64,000 bases of DNA from Synchiropus splendidus. Its lineage: Eukaryota; Chordata; Actinopteri; Syngnathiformes; Callionymidae. This document shows positions 1 through 12,200 of the stretch, in pieces. Position 1 is the stretch's first letter, and each line of letters opens with the position of its first letter. The position numbers and the translations under genes were made by a program. The DNA lies in NCBI RefSeq assembly GCF_027744825.2, contig NC_071340.1, positions 2,115,501-2,179,500 of the forward strand. Direction: 5' to 3'. The notes under the pieces were generated by a model, which made no database searches, was not told the DNA's origin, and worked only from the letters and a program-made list of their open reading frames with translations.

Positions 1-3000
1 CTGAAGTGTTGTTCCAAAGTTATCAACATTTTTACGTTTGGCGTTCCGGAACCCACCTTATCTCAGGCTGAAAACGTATTTTCTGCATTGTGCCATAACT
101 TTGCAGGGAAGCTTCAGAACATGAAATGTTCACCTCCCACTATCGCAGAAAGGGTCTTTCGAGTAGTTGCACATCAAATCTAAGCTGTCTGAAGTGTTTT
201 TCCAAAGTTATCAACATTTTTATGTTTGGCGTTCCGGAACTCACCTTATCTCAGGCTGAAAACGCGTTTTCTGCATTGTTCCTTAACTTTGCAGAGAAGC
301 TTCAGAACATGAAATTTTCAACTCCCACTATAACAGACAGGGTCTTTCGAGTAGTTGCACATCAAATATAAGTTGTCTGAAGTGTTTCTCGAAAGCTATC
401 AACATTTTTATGTTTGGCGTTCCGGAAACGACCTTATCTCGGGCTGAAAACGCGTTTTCTGCATTGTGCCATAACTTTGCAGGGAAGCTTCAGAACATGA
501 AATTTTCACCTCCCACTATAGCAGAAAGGGTCTTACTAGTCGTCGCACATCAAATCTAAGCTGTCTGAAGTGTTTTTCCAAAGTTATCAACATTTTCACG
601 TTTGGCTCTCCGGAACCCACATTACCTCAGGCTGAAAACGCGTTTTCTGCGTTGTGCCATAACTTTGCAGGGAAGCTTCAGAACATGAAATTTTAACCTC
701 CCACTGTACCAGAAAGGGTCTTTCGAGTAGTTGCACATCAAATCTAAGCTGTCTGAAGTGTTTTTCGAAAGTTATCAACATTTTTATGTTTGGCATTCCA
801 GAACCCAACTTATCTCAGGCTGAAAACGCGTTTTCTGCATTGTGCCATAACTTTGCAGGGAAGCTTCAGAACATGAAAATTTCACCTCCCACTATAGCAG
901 AAAGGGTCTTTCTAGTAGTTGCACATCAAATCTAAGCAGTCTGAAATGTTTTTTCCAAAGTTATCAACATTTTTATGTTTGGCGTTCAGGAACCCACCTT
1001 ATCTCAGGCTGAAAACGCGTTTTCTGCATTGTGCCATAACTTTGCAGGGAAGCTTCAGATCTTGAAATTTTATCCTCCCACTGTAGCAGAAAGGGTCTTT
1101 CTAGTAGTTACACATCAAATCTAAGCTATCTGAAGTGTTTTTCCAAAGTTATCAACATTTTTATGTTTGGCATTCTGAAATCAACCTCATCTCAGGCTGA
1201 AAACGCGTTTAACGCATTGTGCCATAACTTTGCAGGGGAGCTTCAGAACATGAAATTTTAACCTCCCACTATAGCAGAAAGGGTCTTTCTAGTAGTTGCA
1301 AATCAAGTCTAAGCTGACGAAAGTGTTTTTCCAAAGTTATCAACATTTTTACGTTTGGCGTTCCGGAACCCACCTTATCTCAGCCTGAAAACGCGTTTTA
1401 CATATTTTGCCATAACTTTGCAGGGAAGCTTCAGAACATGAAATTTTAACATCCCACTATGGCAGAAAGGGTCTTTCCAGTAGTTGCACATCAAATCTAA
1501 GCTGTCTGAAGTGTTTTTCCAAAGTTATCAACATTTTTACGTTTGGCGTTCGGGAACCCACCTTATCCCAGGCTGAAAACGCATTTTCTGCATTGTGCCA
1601 TAACTTTGCAGGGAAGCTTCAGAACATGAAATTTTCACCTCCCACTACAGCAGAAAGGGTCTTTCTAGTAGTTGCAGAGCAAATCTAAGCTGTCTGAAGT
1701 GTTTTTCCAAAGTTATCAATATTTTTATGTTTGGCGTTCCGGAATCGACCTTATCTCAGGCTGAAAACGTGTTTCCTGCATTGTGGCATAACTTTGCAGG
1801 GAAGCTTCAGAACATGAAATTTTCACTCCCACTGTAGCAGAAAGGGTCTTTCTAGTAGTAGCACATCAAATCTAAGCTGTCTGAAGTGTTTTTCCAAAGT
1901 TATCAACATTTTTATGTTTGGCGTTCTGGAACCCACCTTATCTCAGGCTGAAAACGCGTTTTCTGCATTGTGCCATAACTTTGCAGGGAAGCTTCACAAC
2001 ATGAAATTTTCACCTTCCACTATAGCAGAAAGTGTCTTTCTAGTAGTTGCTCATCAAATCTAAGCTGTCTGAAGTGTTTGTCCAAAGTTATCAACATTTT
2101 TATGTTTGGCGTTATGAAATCAACCTCATCTCAGGCTGAAAGCGCTTTTAACGCATTGTGCCATAACTTTGCATGGACGCTTCAGAACATGATATTTTCA
2201 CCTCCCACTATAGCAGAAAGGGTCTTTCTCGTAGTTGCACATCAAATCTAAGCTGTCTGAAGTGTTTTTCGAAAGTTTTCAACATTTTTATGTTTGGCGT
2301 TCCGGAGTCGACCTTATCTCAGGCTGAAAACACGCTTTCTGCATTGTGCCATAACTTTGCAGGGAATCTTCAGAACATGAAATTTTCACCTCCCACTACA
2401 GCAGAAAGGGTCTTTCTAGTATTTGCACATCAAATCTAAGCTGTCTGAAGTGTTTTTCGAAAGTTATCAACATTTTTATGTTTGGCGTTCCGGAATCGAC
2501 CTTATCTCGGGATGAAAAATCGTTTTCTGCATTGTCCCATAACTTTGCAGGGAAGCTTCAGAACATGAAATTTTGACCTCCCAATATAGCAGAAAGGGTC
2601 TTTCTAGTAGATGCACATCAAATCTAAGGTGACTGAAGTGTTTTTCGAAAGTTATCAACATTTTAATGTTTGGCGTTCCGGAATCCACCTTATCTCAAGC
2701 TGAAAACCCGTTTTCTGCATTGTGCCATAACTTTGCAGGGAAGCTTCAGAACATGAAATTTTCACGTCCCACTATGGCAGAAAGGGTCTTTCTAGTAGTT
2801 GCACATCAAATCTAAGCTGTCTGAAGCGTTTTTCGAAAGTTATCAACATTTTTATGTTTGGCGTTCCGGAATCGACCTTATCTCAGGATGAAAAATCGTT
2901 TTCTGCATTGTCCCATAACTATGCAGGGAAGCTTCAGAACATGAAATGTTCACCTCCCACTATAGCAGAAAGGGTCTTTCTAGCAGTTGCACATCAAATA

Positions 3001-3074
3001 TAAGCTGTCTGAAGTGTTTTTCGAAAGTTATCAACATTTTTATGTTTGGCATTCCAAAATCGATCTTACCTCAG
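1..3074. repeat. 188-bp tandem satellite array, segment 1
   Basis: Head-to-tail copies of a 188-bp monomer. I phase it from the CTGAAGTG box, which occurs at 1, 189 and every 188 bases after that. Landmarks in monomer coordinates are CTGAAGTG 1-8, the TTATCAACA region about 20-28, TTCCGGAA 44-51, a 14-bp palindrome centred on ACGCGT at 70-83, GAAGCTTC 108-115, CCTCCCACTATAGCAG about 133-148, and the TTGCACATCAAATCTAAGC end at about 168-185. The segment holds about 16 monomers and stops 66 bases into a monomer, where a solo LTR is inserted. Monomers differ from each other by scattered substitutions, many of them at CpG. No gene is seen; open frames here are short and shift at each monomer because 188 is not a multiple of three. 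Confidence 0.97.
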
Positions 3075-3385
3075 TGTTGGCCAAAAAAACAGAACTGGAC
3101 AACAAATAACTTTTGGGATCGTTTATCTACTAGATCCTCATAGGATTTTTTACATAATTACAAAAAGATGAAGAAAATGAACCTGACACACTAAAACAAA
3201 CCGGTAGTGGTCTTGCAGAGGACACTTCTACAAATGAAAACAACACAACACCACATTACACACGGAACAAATAACATATGAACATATGGACCGCTAACCT
3301 ACTTCTCTTTTGTTTGAACCGCTCTTAATCACACACATGTGTCTGCTCCCGTTCACTCTGTTAAATGAAACACACGACATGAACA

Positions 3386-3393
3386 TGACGTCA
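3386..3393. promoter_or_regulatory. CRE-like palindrome TGACGTCA in solo LTR 1
   Basis: An exact TGACGTCA, the consensus site for CREB/ATF proteins, lies inside the LTR. The same site is intact in solo LTR 2, but both LTRs of the full element read TGACGACA here. Function is inferred from the motif only. Confidence 0.4.
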
Positions 3394-3682
3394 CGTAACA
3401 TTACGGGTAACATAGTGGAACACGCACGAAATACTCAATTACACATAGCAAACATGAACAAAACAAAACTATCTTACCTAAACACCGTATCCCTCATATA
3501 CATGTGCGTCACGCATCTGCACTAAACTAAACTAAAAATGACAATCAATATTTTGTCCAACACCTAAAATACAACAGGGTTCACACATATTAATCACTTA
3601 CGTTTTCTTATGATGCAGGATGACAAAACACTGAACACTCCGACGTAGACTTCAGCACTCATTCTCTGCAGGCTGCTCAGAC

Positions 3683-3698
3683 TGACGTAATGACGCAA
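3683..3698. promoter_or_regulatory. paired ATF/C-EBP-like half sites in solo LTR 1
   Basis: TGACGTAA is followed directly by TGACGCAA. In the direction of the element these sites lie about 105-121 bases from the LTR start, in what should be U3, where LTR enhancers usually sit. The pair is also present at 6107-6122, 21702-21717 and 28031-28046. Binding is a motif-based inference. Confidence 0.35.
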
Positions 3699-3803
3699 CA
3701 CACGCACATAACACGGTGACATCTATAACTTTGTTAAAGTAACACTGACACGGGACGGTAACATTCAAATAATAACATTAACAACATTTTCCAACTGGTT
3801 ACA

Positions 3804-5498
3804 TCAGGATGAAAAATCGTTTTCTGCATTGTCCCATAACTTTGCAGGGAAGCTTCAGAACATGACATTTTAACATCCCACTATGGCAGAAAGGGTCTTT
3901 CCAGTAGTTGCACATCAAATCTAAGCTGTCTGAAGTGTTTTTCCAAAGTTATCAACATTTTTACGTTTGGCGTTCGGGAACCCACCTTATCCCAGGCTGA
4001 AAACGCATTTTCTGCATTGTGCCATAACTTTGCAGGGAAGCTTCAGAACATGAAATTTTCACCTCCCACTACAGCAGAAAGGGTCTTTCTAGTAGTTGCA
4101 GAGCAAATCTAAGCTGTCTGAAGTGTTTTTCCAAAGTTATCAATATTTTTATGTTTGGCGTTCCGGAATCGACCTTATCTCAGGCTGAAAACGTGTTTCC
4201 TGCATTGTGGCATAACTTTGCAGGGAAGCTTCAGAACATGAAATTTTCACTCCCACTGTAGCAGAAAGGGTCTTTCTAGTAGTAGCACATCAAATCTAAG
4301 CTGTCTGAAGTGTTTTTCCAAAGTTATCAACATTTTTATGTTTGGCGTTCTGGAACCCACCTTATCTCAGGCTGAAAACGCGTTTTCTGCATTGTGCCAT
4401 AACTTTGCAGGGAAGCTTCACAACATGAAATTTTCACCTTCCACTATAGCAGAAAGTGTCTTTCTAGTAGTTGCTCATCAAATCTAAGCTGTCTGAAGTG
4501 TTTGTCCAAAGTTATCAACATTTTTATGTTTGGCGTTATGAAATCAACCTCATCTCAGGCTGAAAGCGCTTTTAACGCATTGTGCCATAACTTTGCATGG
4601 ACGCTTCAGAACATGATATTTTCACCTCCCACTATAGCAGAAAGGGTCTTTCTCGTAGTTGCACATCAAATCTAAGCTGTCTGAAGTGTTTTTCGAAAGT
4701 TTTCAACATTTTTATGTTTGGCGTTCCGGAGTCGACCTTATCTCAGGCTGAAAACACGCTTTCTGCATTGTGCCATAACTTTGCAGGGAATCTTCAGAAC
4801 ATGAAATTTTCACCTCCCACTACAGCAGAAAGGGTCTTTCTATTAGTTGCACATCAAATCTAAGCTGTCTGAAGTGTTTTTCGAAAGTTATCAACATTTT
4901 TATGTTTGGCGTTCCGGAATCGACCTTATCTCGGGATGAAAAATCGTTTTCTGCATTGTCCCATAACTTTGCAGGGAAGCTTCAGAACATGAAATTTTGA
5001 CCTCCCAATATAGCAGAAAGGGTCTTTCTAGTAGATGCACATCAAATCTAAGGTGACTGAAGTGTTTTTCGAAAGTTATCAACATTTTAATGTTTGGCGT
5101 TCCGGAATCCACCTTATCTCAAGCTGAAAACCCGTTTTCTGCATTGTGCCATAACTTTGCAGGGAAGCTTCAGAACATGAAATTTTCACGTCCCACTATG
5201 GCAGAAAGGGTCTTTCTAGTAGTTGCACATCAAATCTAAGCTGTCTGAAGCGTTTTTCGAAAGTTATCAACATTTTTATGTTTGGCGTTCCGGAATCGAC
5301 CTTATCTCAGGATGAAAAATCGTTTTCTGCATTGTCCCATAACTATGCAGGGAAGCTTCAGAACATGAAATGTTCACCTCCCACTATAGCAGAAAGGGTC
5401 TTTCTAGCAGTTGCACATCAAATATAAGCTGTCTGAAGTGTTTTTCGAAAGTTATCAACATTTTTATGTTTGGCATTCCAAAATCGATCTTACCTCAG
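3804..5498. repeat. 188-bp satellite array, segment 2 (nine monomers between solo LTRs)
   Basis: Satellite between the two solo LTRs. Its first about 55 bases match the right flank of solo LTR 2, with the TCAGGATGAAAAATCG type. From about 3866 it matches 1442 onward at the 2424-bp offset. The segment ends 66 bases into a monomer at the second LTR. No gene is seen. Confidence 0.96.
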
Positions 5499-6227
5499 TG
5501 TTGGCCAAAAAAACAGAACTGGACAACAAATAACTTTTGGGATCGTTTATCTACTAGATCCTCATAGGATTTTTTACATAATTACAAAAAGATGAAGAAA
5601 ATGAACCTGACACACTAAAACAAACCGGTAGTGGTATTGCAGAGGACACTTCTACAAATGAAAACAACACAACACCACATTACACACGGAACAAATAACA
5701 TATGAACATATGGACCGCTAACCTACTTCTCTTTTGTTTGAACCGCTCTTAATCACACACATGTGTCTGCTCCCGTTCACTCTGTTAAATGAAACACACG
5801 ACATGAACATGACGTCACGTAACATTACGGGTAACATAGTGGAACACGCACGAAACACTCAATTACACATAGCAAACATGAACAAAACAAAACTATCTTA
5901 TCTAAACACCGTATCCCTCATATACATGTGCGTCACGCATCTGCACTAAACTAAACTAAAAATGACAATCAATATTTTGTCCAACACCTAAAATACAACA
6001 GGGTTCACACATATTAATCACTTACGTTTTCTTATGATGCAGGATGACAAAACACTGAACACTCCGACGTAGACTTCAGCACTCATTCTCTGCAGGCTGC
6101 TCAGACTGACGTAATGACGCAACACACGCACATAACACGGTGACATCTATAACTTTGTTAAAGTAACACTGACACGGGACGGTAACATTCAAATAATAAC
6201 ATTAACAACATTTTCCAACTGGTTACA
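5499..6227 (-). mobile_element. solo LTR 2 of the Ty3/Gypsy element
   Basis: This is a 729-bp LTR with the same ends as solo LTR 1 (TGTTGGCC...GGTTACA) and with TCAG at 5495-5498 and 6228-6231. By eye it differs from solo LTR 1 at only about three positions, for example GGTATTGC here against GGTCTTGC near 3212, CGAAACACT against CGAAATACT near 3429, and CTTATC against CTTACC near 3474. It arose together with its flanking satellite as the second copy of the 2424-bp unit, so its flanking TCAG repeats are inherited and do not mark an independent insertion. Confidence 0.95.
5810..5817. promoter_or_regulatory. CRE-like palindrome TGACGTCA in solo LTR 2
   Basis: Same site and position within the LTR as 3386-3393. 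Motif evidence only. Confidence 0.4.
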
Positions 6228-6267
6228 TCAGGATGAAAAATCGTTTTCTGCATTGTCCCATAACTTT

Positions 6268-9200
6268 GCAGGGAAGCTTCAGAACATGAAATTTTCACCT
6301 CCCACGATAGCAGAAAGGGTCTTTCTAGTAGTTGCACATCAAATCTAAGCTGTCTGAAGTGTTTTTCGAAAGTTATGAACATTTTTATGTTTCGCGTTCT
6401 ATCATCGACCTTATCTCAGGATGAAAAATCGTTTTCTGAATTGTCCCATAACTTTCCATGGGAAGCTTCAGAACATGAAATTTTGACCTCCCACTATAGC
6501 AGAAAGAGTCTTTCTAATAGTTGCACATCAAATCTAAGCTGTCTGAAGTGTTTTTCGAAAGTTATCAACATTTTTATGTTTGGCGTTCCGGAATCGACCT
6601 TATCTCAGGCTGAAAACACGTTTTACGCATTGTGCCATAGCTTTGCAGGGAAGCTTCAGAAAATGAAATTTTCACCTCCCACTATTGCAGAAATGGTATT
6701 TCTAGTAGTTGCACATTAAATCTAAGCTGTCAGAAGTGTTGTTCCAAAGTAATCAACATTTTTATGATTGGCTTTCCGGAACCCACCTTATCTCAAGCTG
6801 AAAACGCGTTTTCTGCATTGTCCCATAACTTTGCAGGGATGCTTCAGAACATGAAATTTTCACGTCCCACTATTGCAGAAAGGGTCTTTCTAGTAGTTGC
6901 ACATCAAATCGAAGCTGCCTGAAGTGTTTTTCGAAAGTTATCCACATTTTTACGTTTGGCGTTCCGGAATCGACCTTATCTCAGGATGAAAAATCGTTTT
7001 CTGCATTGTCCCATAACTTTGCAGGGAAGCTTCAGAACATGAAATTTTCACCTCCCACTATAGCAGAAAGGGTCTTCTAGTATTTGCACATCAAATCTAA
7101 GCTGTCTGAAGTGTTTTTCGAAAGTTATCAACATTTTTATGTTTAGCGTTCCGGAACCCACCTTATCTCAGGCTGAAAACGCGTTTTCGGCATTGTGCCA
7201 TAACTTTGCTGGGAAGCTTCAGAACATGAAATTTGCACGTCCCACTATAGCAAAAAGGGTCTTTCTAGTAGTTGCACGTCAAATCTAAGCTGTCTGAAGT
7301 GTTTTTCGAAAGTTATCAACATTTTTATGTTTGGCGTTCCGGAATCGACCTTATCTCAGGATGAAAAATTGTTTTCTGCATTGTCCCATAACTTTGCAGG
7401 GAAGCTTCAGAACATGAAATTTTCACGTCCCACTATAGCAGAAAGGGTCTTTCTAGTATTTGCACATCAAATCTAAGCTGTCTGAAGTGTTTTTCGAAAG
7501 TTATCAACATTTTTATGTTTGGCGTTCCGGAACCCACGTTATCACGAGCTGAAAACGCGTTTTCTGCATTGTGCCATAATTTTGCAGGGAAGCTTCAAAA
7601 CATAAAATTTTTCAGGTCCCACAATAGCAGAAACGGTCTTTCTAGTAGTTTCACATCAAATCTAAGCTGTCTGAAGTGTTTTTCGAAATTTATCAACATT
7701 TTTATGTTTGGAGTTCCGGAATCGACCTTATCTCAGGATGAAAAATCGTTTTCTGCATTGTCCCATAACTTTCCACGGGAAGCTTCAGAACATGAAATTT
7801 TGACCTCCCACTATAGCAGAAAGGGTCGTTCTAGTAGTTGCACATCAAATCTAAGCTGTCTGAAGTGTTTTTCGAAAGTTATCAACATTTTTATGTTTGG
7901 CGTTCCAGAATCGACCTTATCTTAGGCTAAAAACGCGTTGTCTGCATTGTGCCATAACTTTGCAGGGAAGCTTCAGAACATGAAATTTTCACGTACCACT
8001 ATAGCAAAAAGGGTCTTTCTAGTATTTGCACATCAAATCTAAGCTGTCTGAAGTGTTTTTCGAAAGTTATCAACATTTTGATGTTTGGCGTTCCGGAACC
8101 CACCTTATCTTAGGCTGAAAACGCGTTGTCTGCATTGTGCCATAACTTTGCTGGGAAGCTTCAGAATATGAAATTTTCACGTCCCACTATAGCAGAAAGG
8201 GTCTTTCTAGTAGTTGCACATCAAATCTAAGCTGTCTGAAGTGTTTTTCGAAAGTTATCAAATTTTTACGTTTGGCGTTCCGTAATCGACTTTATCTCAG
8301 GATGAAAAATCGTTTTCTGCATTGTCCCATAACTTTGCAGGGAAGCTTCAGAACATGAAATTTTCACCTCCCACTATAGCAGAAAGGGTCTTTCTAGTAG
8401 TTGCACATCAAATCTAAGCTGTCTGAAGTGCTTTTCCAAAGTTATCAACATTTTTATGTTTGGCGTTCCGGAACCCGCCTTATCTCAGGCTGAAAACGCG
8501 TTTTCGGCATTGTGCCATAACTTTGCTGGGAAGCTTCAGAACATGAAATTTTCACGTCCCACTATAGCAGAAAGGGTCTTTGTAGTAGTTGCACATCAAA
8601 TCTAAGCTGTCTGAAGTGTTTTTCGAAAGTTATCAACATTTTTATGTTTGGCGTTCCGGAATCGACCTTATCTCAGGATGAAAAATTGTTTTCTGCATTG
8701 TCCCATAACTTTGCAGGGAAGCTTCAGAACATGAAATTTTCACGTCCCACTATAGCAGAAAGGGTCTTTCTAGTATTTGCACATCAAATCTAAGCTGTCT
8801 GAAGTGTTGTTCCAAAGTAATCAACATATTTACAATTGGAGTTCCGGAACCCACCTTATCTCAGGCTGAAAACGCGTTTTCTGCATTGTGCCATAGCTTC
8901 TCAGGGAAAGTTCATAACATGAAATGTTCTCCTCCCACTATAGCAGAAAGGGTCTTTCTAGTAGTTGCACATCAAATCTAAGCTGTCTTAAGTGTTTTTC
9001 CAAAGTTATCAACATTTTTATGTTTGGCGTTCCGGAATCGACCTTATCTCAGTCTGAAAACGCGTTTTACACATTTTGCCATAACTTCTCAGGGAAGCTT
9101 CAGAAAATGCAATTTTCACCTCCCACCATAGCAGAAAGGGTCTTTCTAGTTGTTGCACATCAAATCTAAGCTGTCTGAAGTGTTTTTCGAAAGTTATCAA

Positions 9201-12200
9201 CATTTTTATGTTTGGTGTTCCGGAATCGACCTTATCTCAGGATGAAAAATTGTTTTCTGCATTGTCCCATAACTTTGCAGGGAAGCTTCAGAACATGAAA
9301 TTTTCACGTCCCACTATAGCAGAAAGGGTCTTTCTAGTATTTGCACATCAAATCTAAGCTGTCTGAAGTGTTTTTCGAAAGTTATCAACATTTTTATGTT
9401 TGGCGTACCGGAGCCCACCTTATCTCAAGCTGAAAACGCGTTTTCGGCATTGTGCCATAACTTTGCAGGTAAGCTTCAGAACATGAAATGTTCACGTCCC
9501 ACTTCAGCAGAAAGGGTCTTTCTAGTAGTTGCACATCAAATCTAAGCTGTCTGAAGTGTTTTTCGAAAGTTATCAACATTTTTATGTTTGGCATTCCAGA
9601 ATCGTCCTCATCTCAGGCTGAAAACGCGTTGTCTGCATTGTCCCATAACTTTCCAGGGAAGCTTCAGAACATGAAATTTTGACCTCCCACTATAGCAGAA
9701 AGGTTCTTTCTAGTAGTTGCACATCAAATCTAAGCTGTCTGAAGTGTTTTTCGAAAGTTATCAACATTTTTATGTTTGGCGTTCCAGAATCGACCTTATC
9801 TCAGGCTGAAAACGCGTTTTACGCATTGTGCCATAACTTTGCAGGGAAGCTTCAGAACATGAAATTTTCACCTCCCACGATAGCAGAAAGGGTCTTTCTA
9901 GTAGTTGCACATCAAATCTAAGCTGTCTGAAGTGTTGTTCCAAAGTAATCAACATATTTACAATTGGAGTTCCGGAACCCACCTTATCTCAGGCTGAAAA
10001 CGCGTTTTCTGCATTGTGCCATAGCTTCTCAGGGAAAGTTCATAACATGAAATGTTCTCCTCCCACTATAGCAGAAAGGGTCTTTCTAGTAGTTGCACAT
10101 CAAATCTAAGCTGTCTTAAGTGTTTTTCCAAAGTTATCAACATTTTTATGTTTGGCGTTCCGGAATCGACCTTATCTCAGTCTGAAAACGCGTTTTACAC
10201 ATTTTGCCATAACTTCTCAGGGAAGCTTCAGAAAATGCAATTTTCACCTCCCACCATAGCAGAAAGGGTCTTTCTAGTTGTTGCACATCAAATCTAAGCT
10301 GTCTGAAGTGTTTTTCGAAAGTTATCAACATTTTTATGTTTGGCGTTCCGGAATCGACCTTATCTCAGGATGAAAAATTGTTTTCTGCATTGTCCCATAA
10401 CTTTGCAGGGAAGCTTCAGAACATGAAATTTTCACGTCCCACTATAGCAGAAAGGGTCTTTCTAGTATTTGCACATCAAATCTAAGCTGTCTGAAGTGTT
10501 TTTCGAAAGTTATCAACATTTTTATGTTTGGTGTACCGGAGCCCACCTTATCTCAAGCTGAAAACGCGTTTTCGGCATTGTGCCATAACTTTGCAGGTAA
10601 GCTTCAGAACATGAAATGTTCACCTCCCACTACAGCAGAAAGGGTCTTTCTAGTAGTTGCACATCAAATCTAAGCTGCCTGATGTGTTTTTCCAAAGTTA
10701 TCAACATTTTTATGTATGGCGTTCCGGAATCGACCTTATCTCAGGCTGAAAACGCGTTTTACGCATTGTGCCATAACTTTGCAGGGAACCTTTAGAACAT
10801 GAAATTTTCACCTCCCACTATAGCAGAAAGGGTCTTTCTAGTAGTTGCACATTAAATCTAAGCTGTCTGAAGTGTTATTCCAAAGTTATCAACATTTTTA
10901 CGCTTGGCGTTCCGGAACCCACCTTATCTCAAGCTGAAAACGCGTTTTTTGCATTGTCCCATAATTTTGCAGGGAAGCTTCAGAACATGAAATTTTCACC
11001 TCCCACGATAGCAGAAAGGGTCTTTCTAGTAGTTGCACATCAAATCTAAGCTGTCTGAAGTGTTTTTCGAAAGTTATGAACATTTTTATGTTTCGCGTTC
11101 TATCATCGACCTTATCTCAGGATGAAAAATCGTTTTCTGAATTGTCCCATAACTTTCCATGGGAAGCTTCAGAACATGAAATTTTGACCTCCCACTATAG
11201 CAGAAAGAGTCTTTCTAATAGTTGCACATCAAATCTAAGCTGTCTGAAGTGTTTTTCGAAAGTTATCAACATTTTTATGTTTGGCGTTCCGGAATCGACC
11301 TTATCTCAGGCTGAAAACACGTTTTACGCATTGTGCCATAGCTTTGCAGGGAAGCTTCAGAAAATGAAATTTTCACCTCCCTCTATTGCAGAAATGGTAT
11401 TTCTAGTAGTTGCACATTAAATCTAAGCTGTCAGAAGTGTTGTTCCAAAGTAATCAACATTTTTATGATTGGCTTTCCGGAACCCACCTTATCTCAAGCT
11501 GAAAACGCGTTTTCTGCATTGTCCCATAACTTTGCAGGGATGCTTCAGAACATGAAATTTTCACGTCCCACTATTGCAGAAAGGGTCTTTCTAGTAGTTG
11601 CACATCAAATCGAAGCTGCCTGAAGTGTTTTTCGAAAGTTATCCACATTTTTACGTTTGGCGTTCCGGAATCGACCTTATCTCAGGATGAAAAATCGTTT
11701 TCTGCATTGTCCCATAACTTTGCAGGGAAGCTTCAGAACATGAAATTTTCACCTCCCACTATAGCAGAAAGGGTCTTCTAGTATTTGCACATCAAATCTA
11801 AGCTGTCTGAAGTGTTTTTCGAAAGTTATCAACATTTTTATGTTTAGCGTTCCGGAACCCACCTTATCTCAGGCTGAAAACGCGTTTTCGGCATTGTGCC
11901 ATAACTTTGCTGGGAAGCTTCAGAACATGAAATTTGCACGTCCCACTATAGCAAAAGGGGTCTTTCTAGTAGTTGCACGTCAAATCTAAGCTGTCTGAAG
12001 TGTTTTTCGAAAGTTATCAACATTTTTATGTTTGGCGTTCCGGAATCGACCTTATCTCAGGATGAAAAATTGTTTTCTGCATTGTCCCATAACTTTGCAG
12101 GGAAGCTTCAGAACATGAAATTTTCACGTCCCACTATAGCAGAAAGGGTCTTTCTAGTATTTGCACATCAAATCTAAGCTGTCTGAAGTGTTTTCCGAAA

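Larger units (their letters stand above)
3075..3803 (-). mobile_element. solo LTR 1 of the Ty3/Gypsy element
   Basis: This is a 729-bp non-satellite block that starts TGTTGGCC and ends GGTTACA on the plus strand, so it has TG...CA termini. It is nearly identical to the two LTRs of the full element at 21086-28151. It is flanked by TCAG at 3071-3074 and 3804-3807. Removing the LTR and one TCAG restores one complete 188-bp monomer (66 + 122 bases). No internal element sequence is present, so it is a solo LTR left by LTR-LTR recombination. Orientation is assigned from the full copy, whose genes are on the minus strand. The short open frame near 3310-3525 is inside the LTR and I do not regard it as a gene. 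Confidence 0.95.
1436..6284. repeat. 2424-bp tandem duplication carrying satellite plus solo LTR
   Basis: The block from about 1436 to 3860 is repeated from about 3860 to 6284 with a constant offset of 2424 bases. The unit equals one 729-bp LTR, its 4-bp target duplication and 1691 bases of satellite, which is nine monomers less one base. Rare variants are shared at the offset, for example the CTTTCCAGTAG variant near 1475 and 3899 and the missing base near 1826 and 4250. The junction lies near 3857-3866, where LTR right-flank sequence changes into sequence matching about 1433. Unequal exchange between misaligned monomers explains this without a second insertion. Exact breakpoints are uncertain by tens of bases. 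Confidence 0.9.

Noticed and set aside
40..60. Pol III B-box-like sequence around GTTCCGGAATC in the monomer
   Set aside because: It differs from the GGTTCGANTCC consensus by an internal shift, and no A box lies at a suitable distance upstream.
1..188. CENP-B box in the monomer
   Set aside because: I looked for the NTTCGNNNNANNCGGGN core on both strands. The nearest candidates at TTTCGAAAG and around TTCCGGAA lack the required A and CGGG positions.
1..3074. CRISPR-like regular repeats
   Set aside because: The repeats are contiguous 188-bp units without unique spacers, and the sequence is eukaryotic satellite.
3310..3525. A 71-codon frame conserved in all LTR copies (also near 5734, 21321, 27658)
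   Set aside because: It is on the strand opposite to the element's transcription, lies within the LTR, and its similarity between loci simply reflects LTR identity.
6930..6950. DnaA-box-like TTATCCACA and many TTATCAACA sites
   Set aside because: These are part of every satellite monomer, and nothing in the window is bacterial. The match is coincidental.
7515..7925. Open frames of 60-136 codons across the satellite on both strands, with a recurring Cys-rich peptide (CTSNLSCLKCFSK type)
   Set aside because: They are translations of the 188-bp monomer. The monomer length leaves a remainder of two on division by three, so the frame changes at each monomer. The frames occur on both strands, are cut by ordinary variants, and have no start context or domain support.
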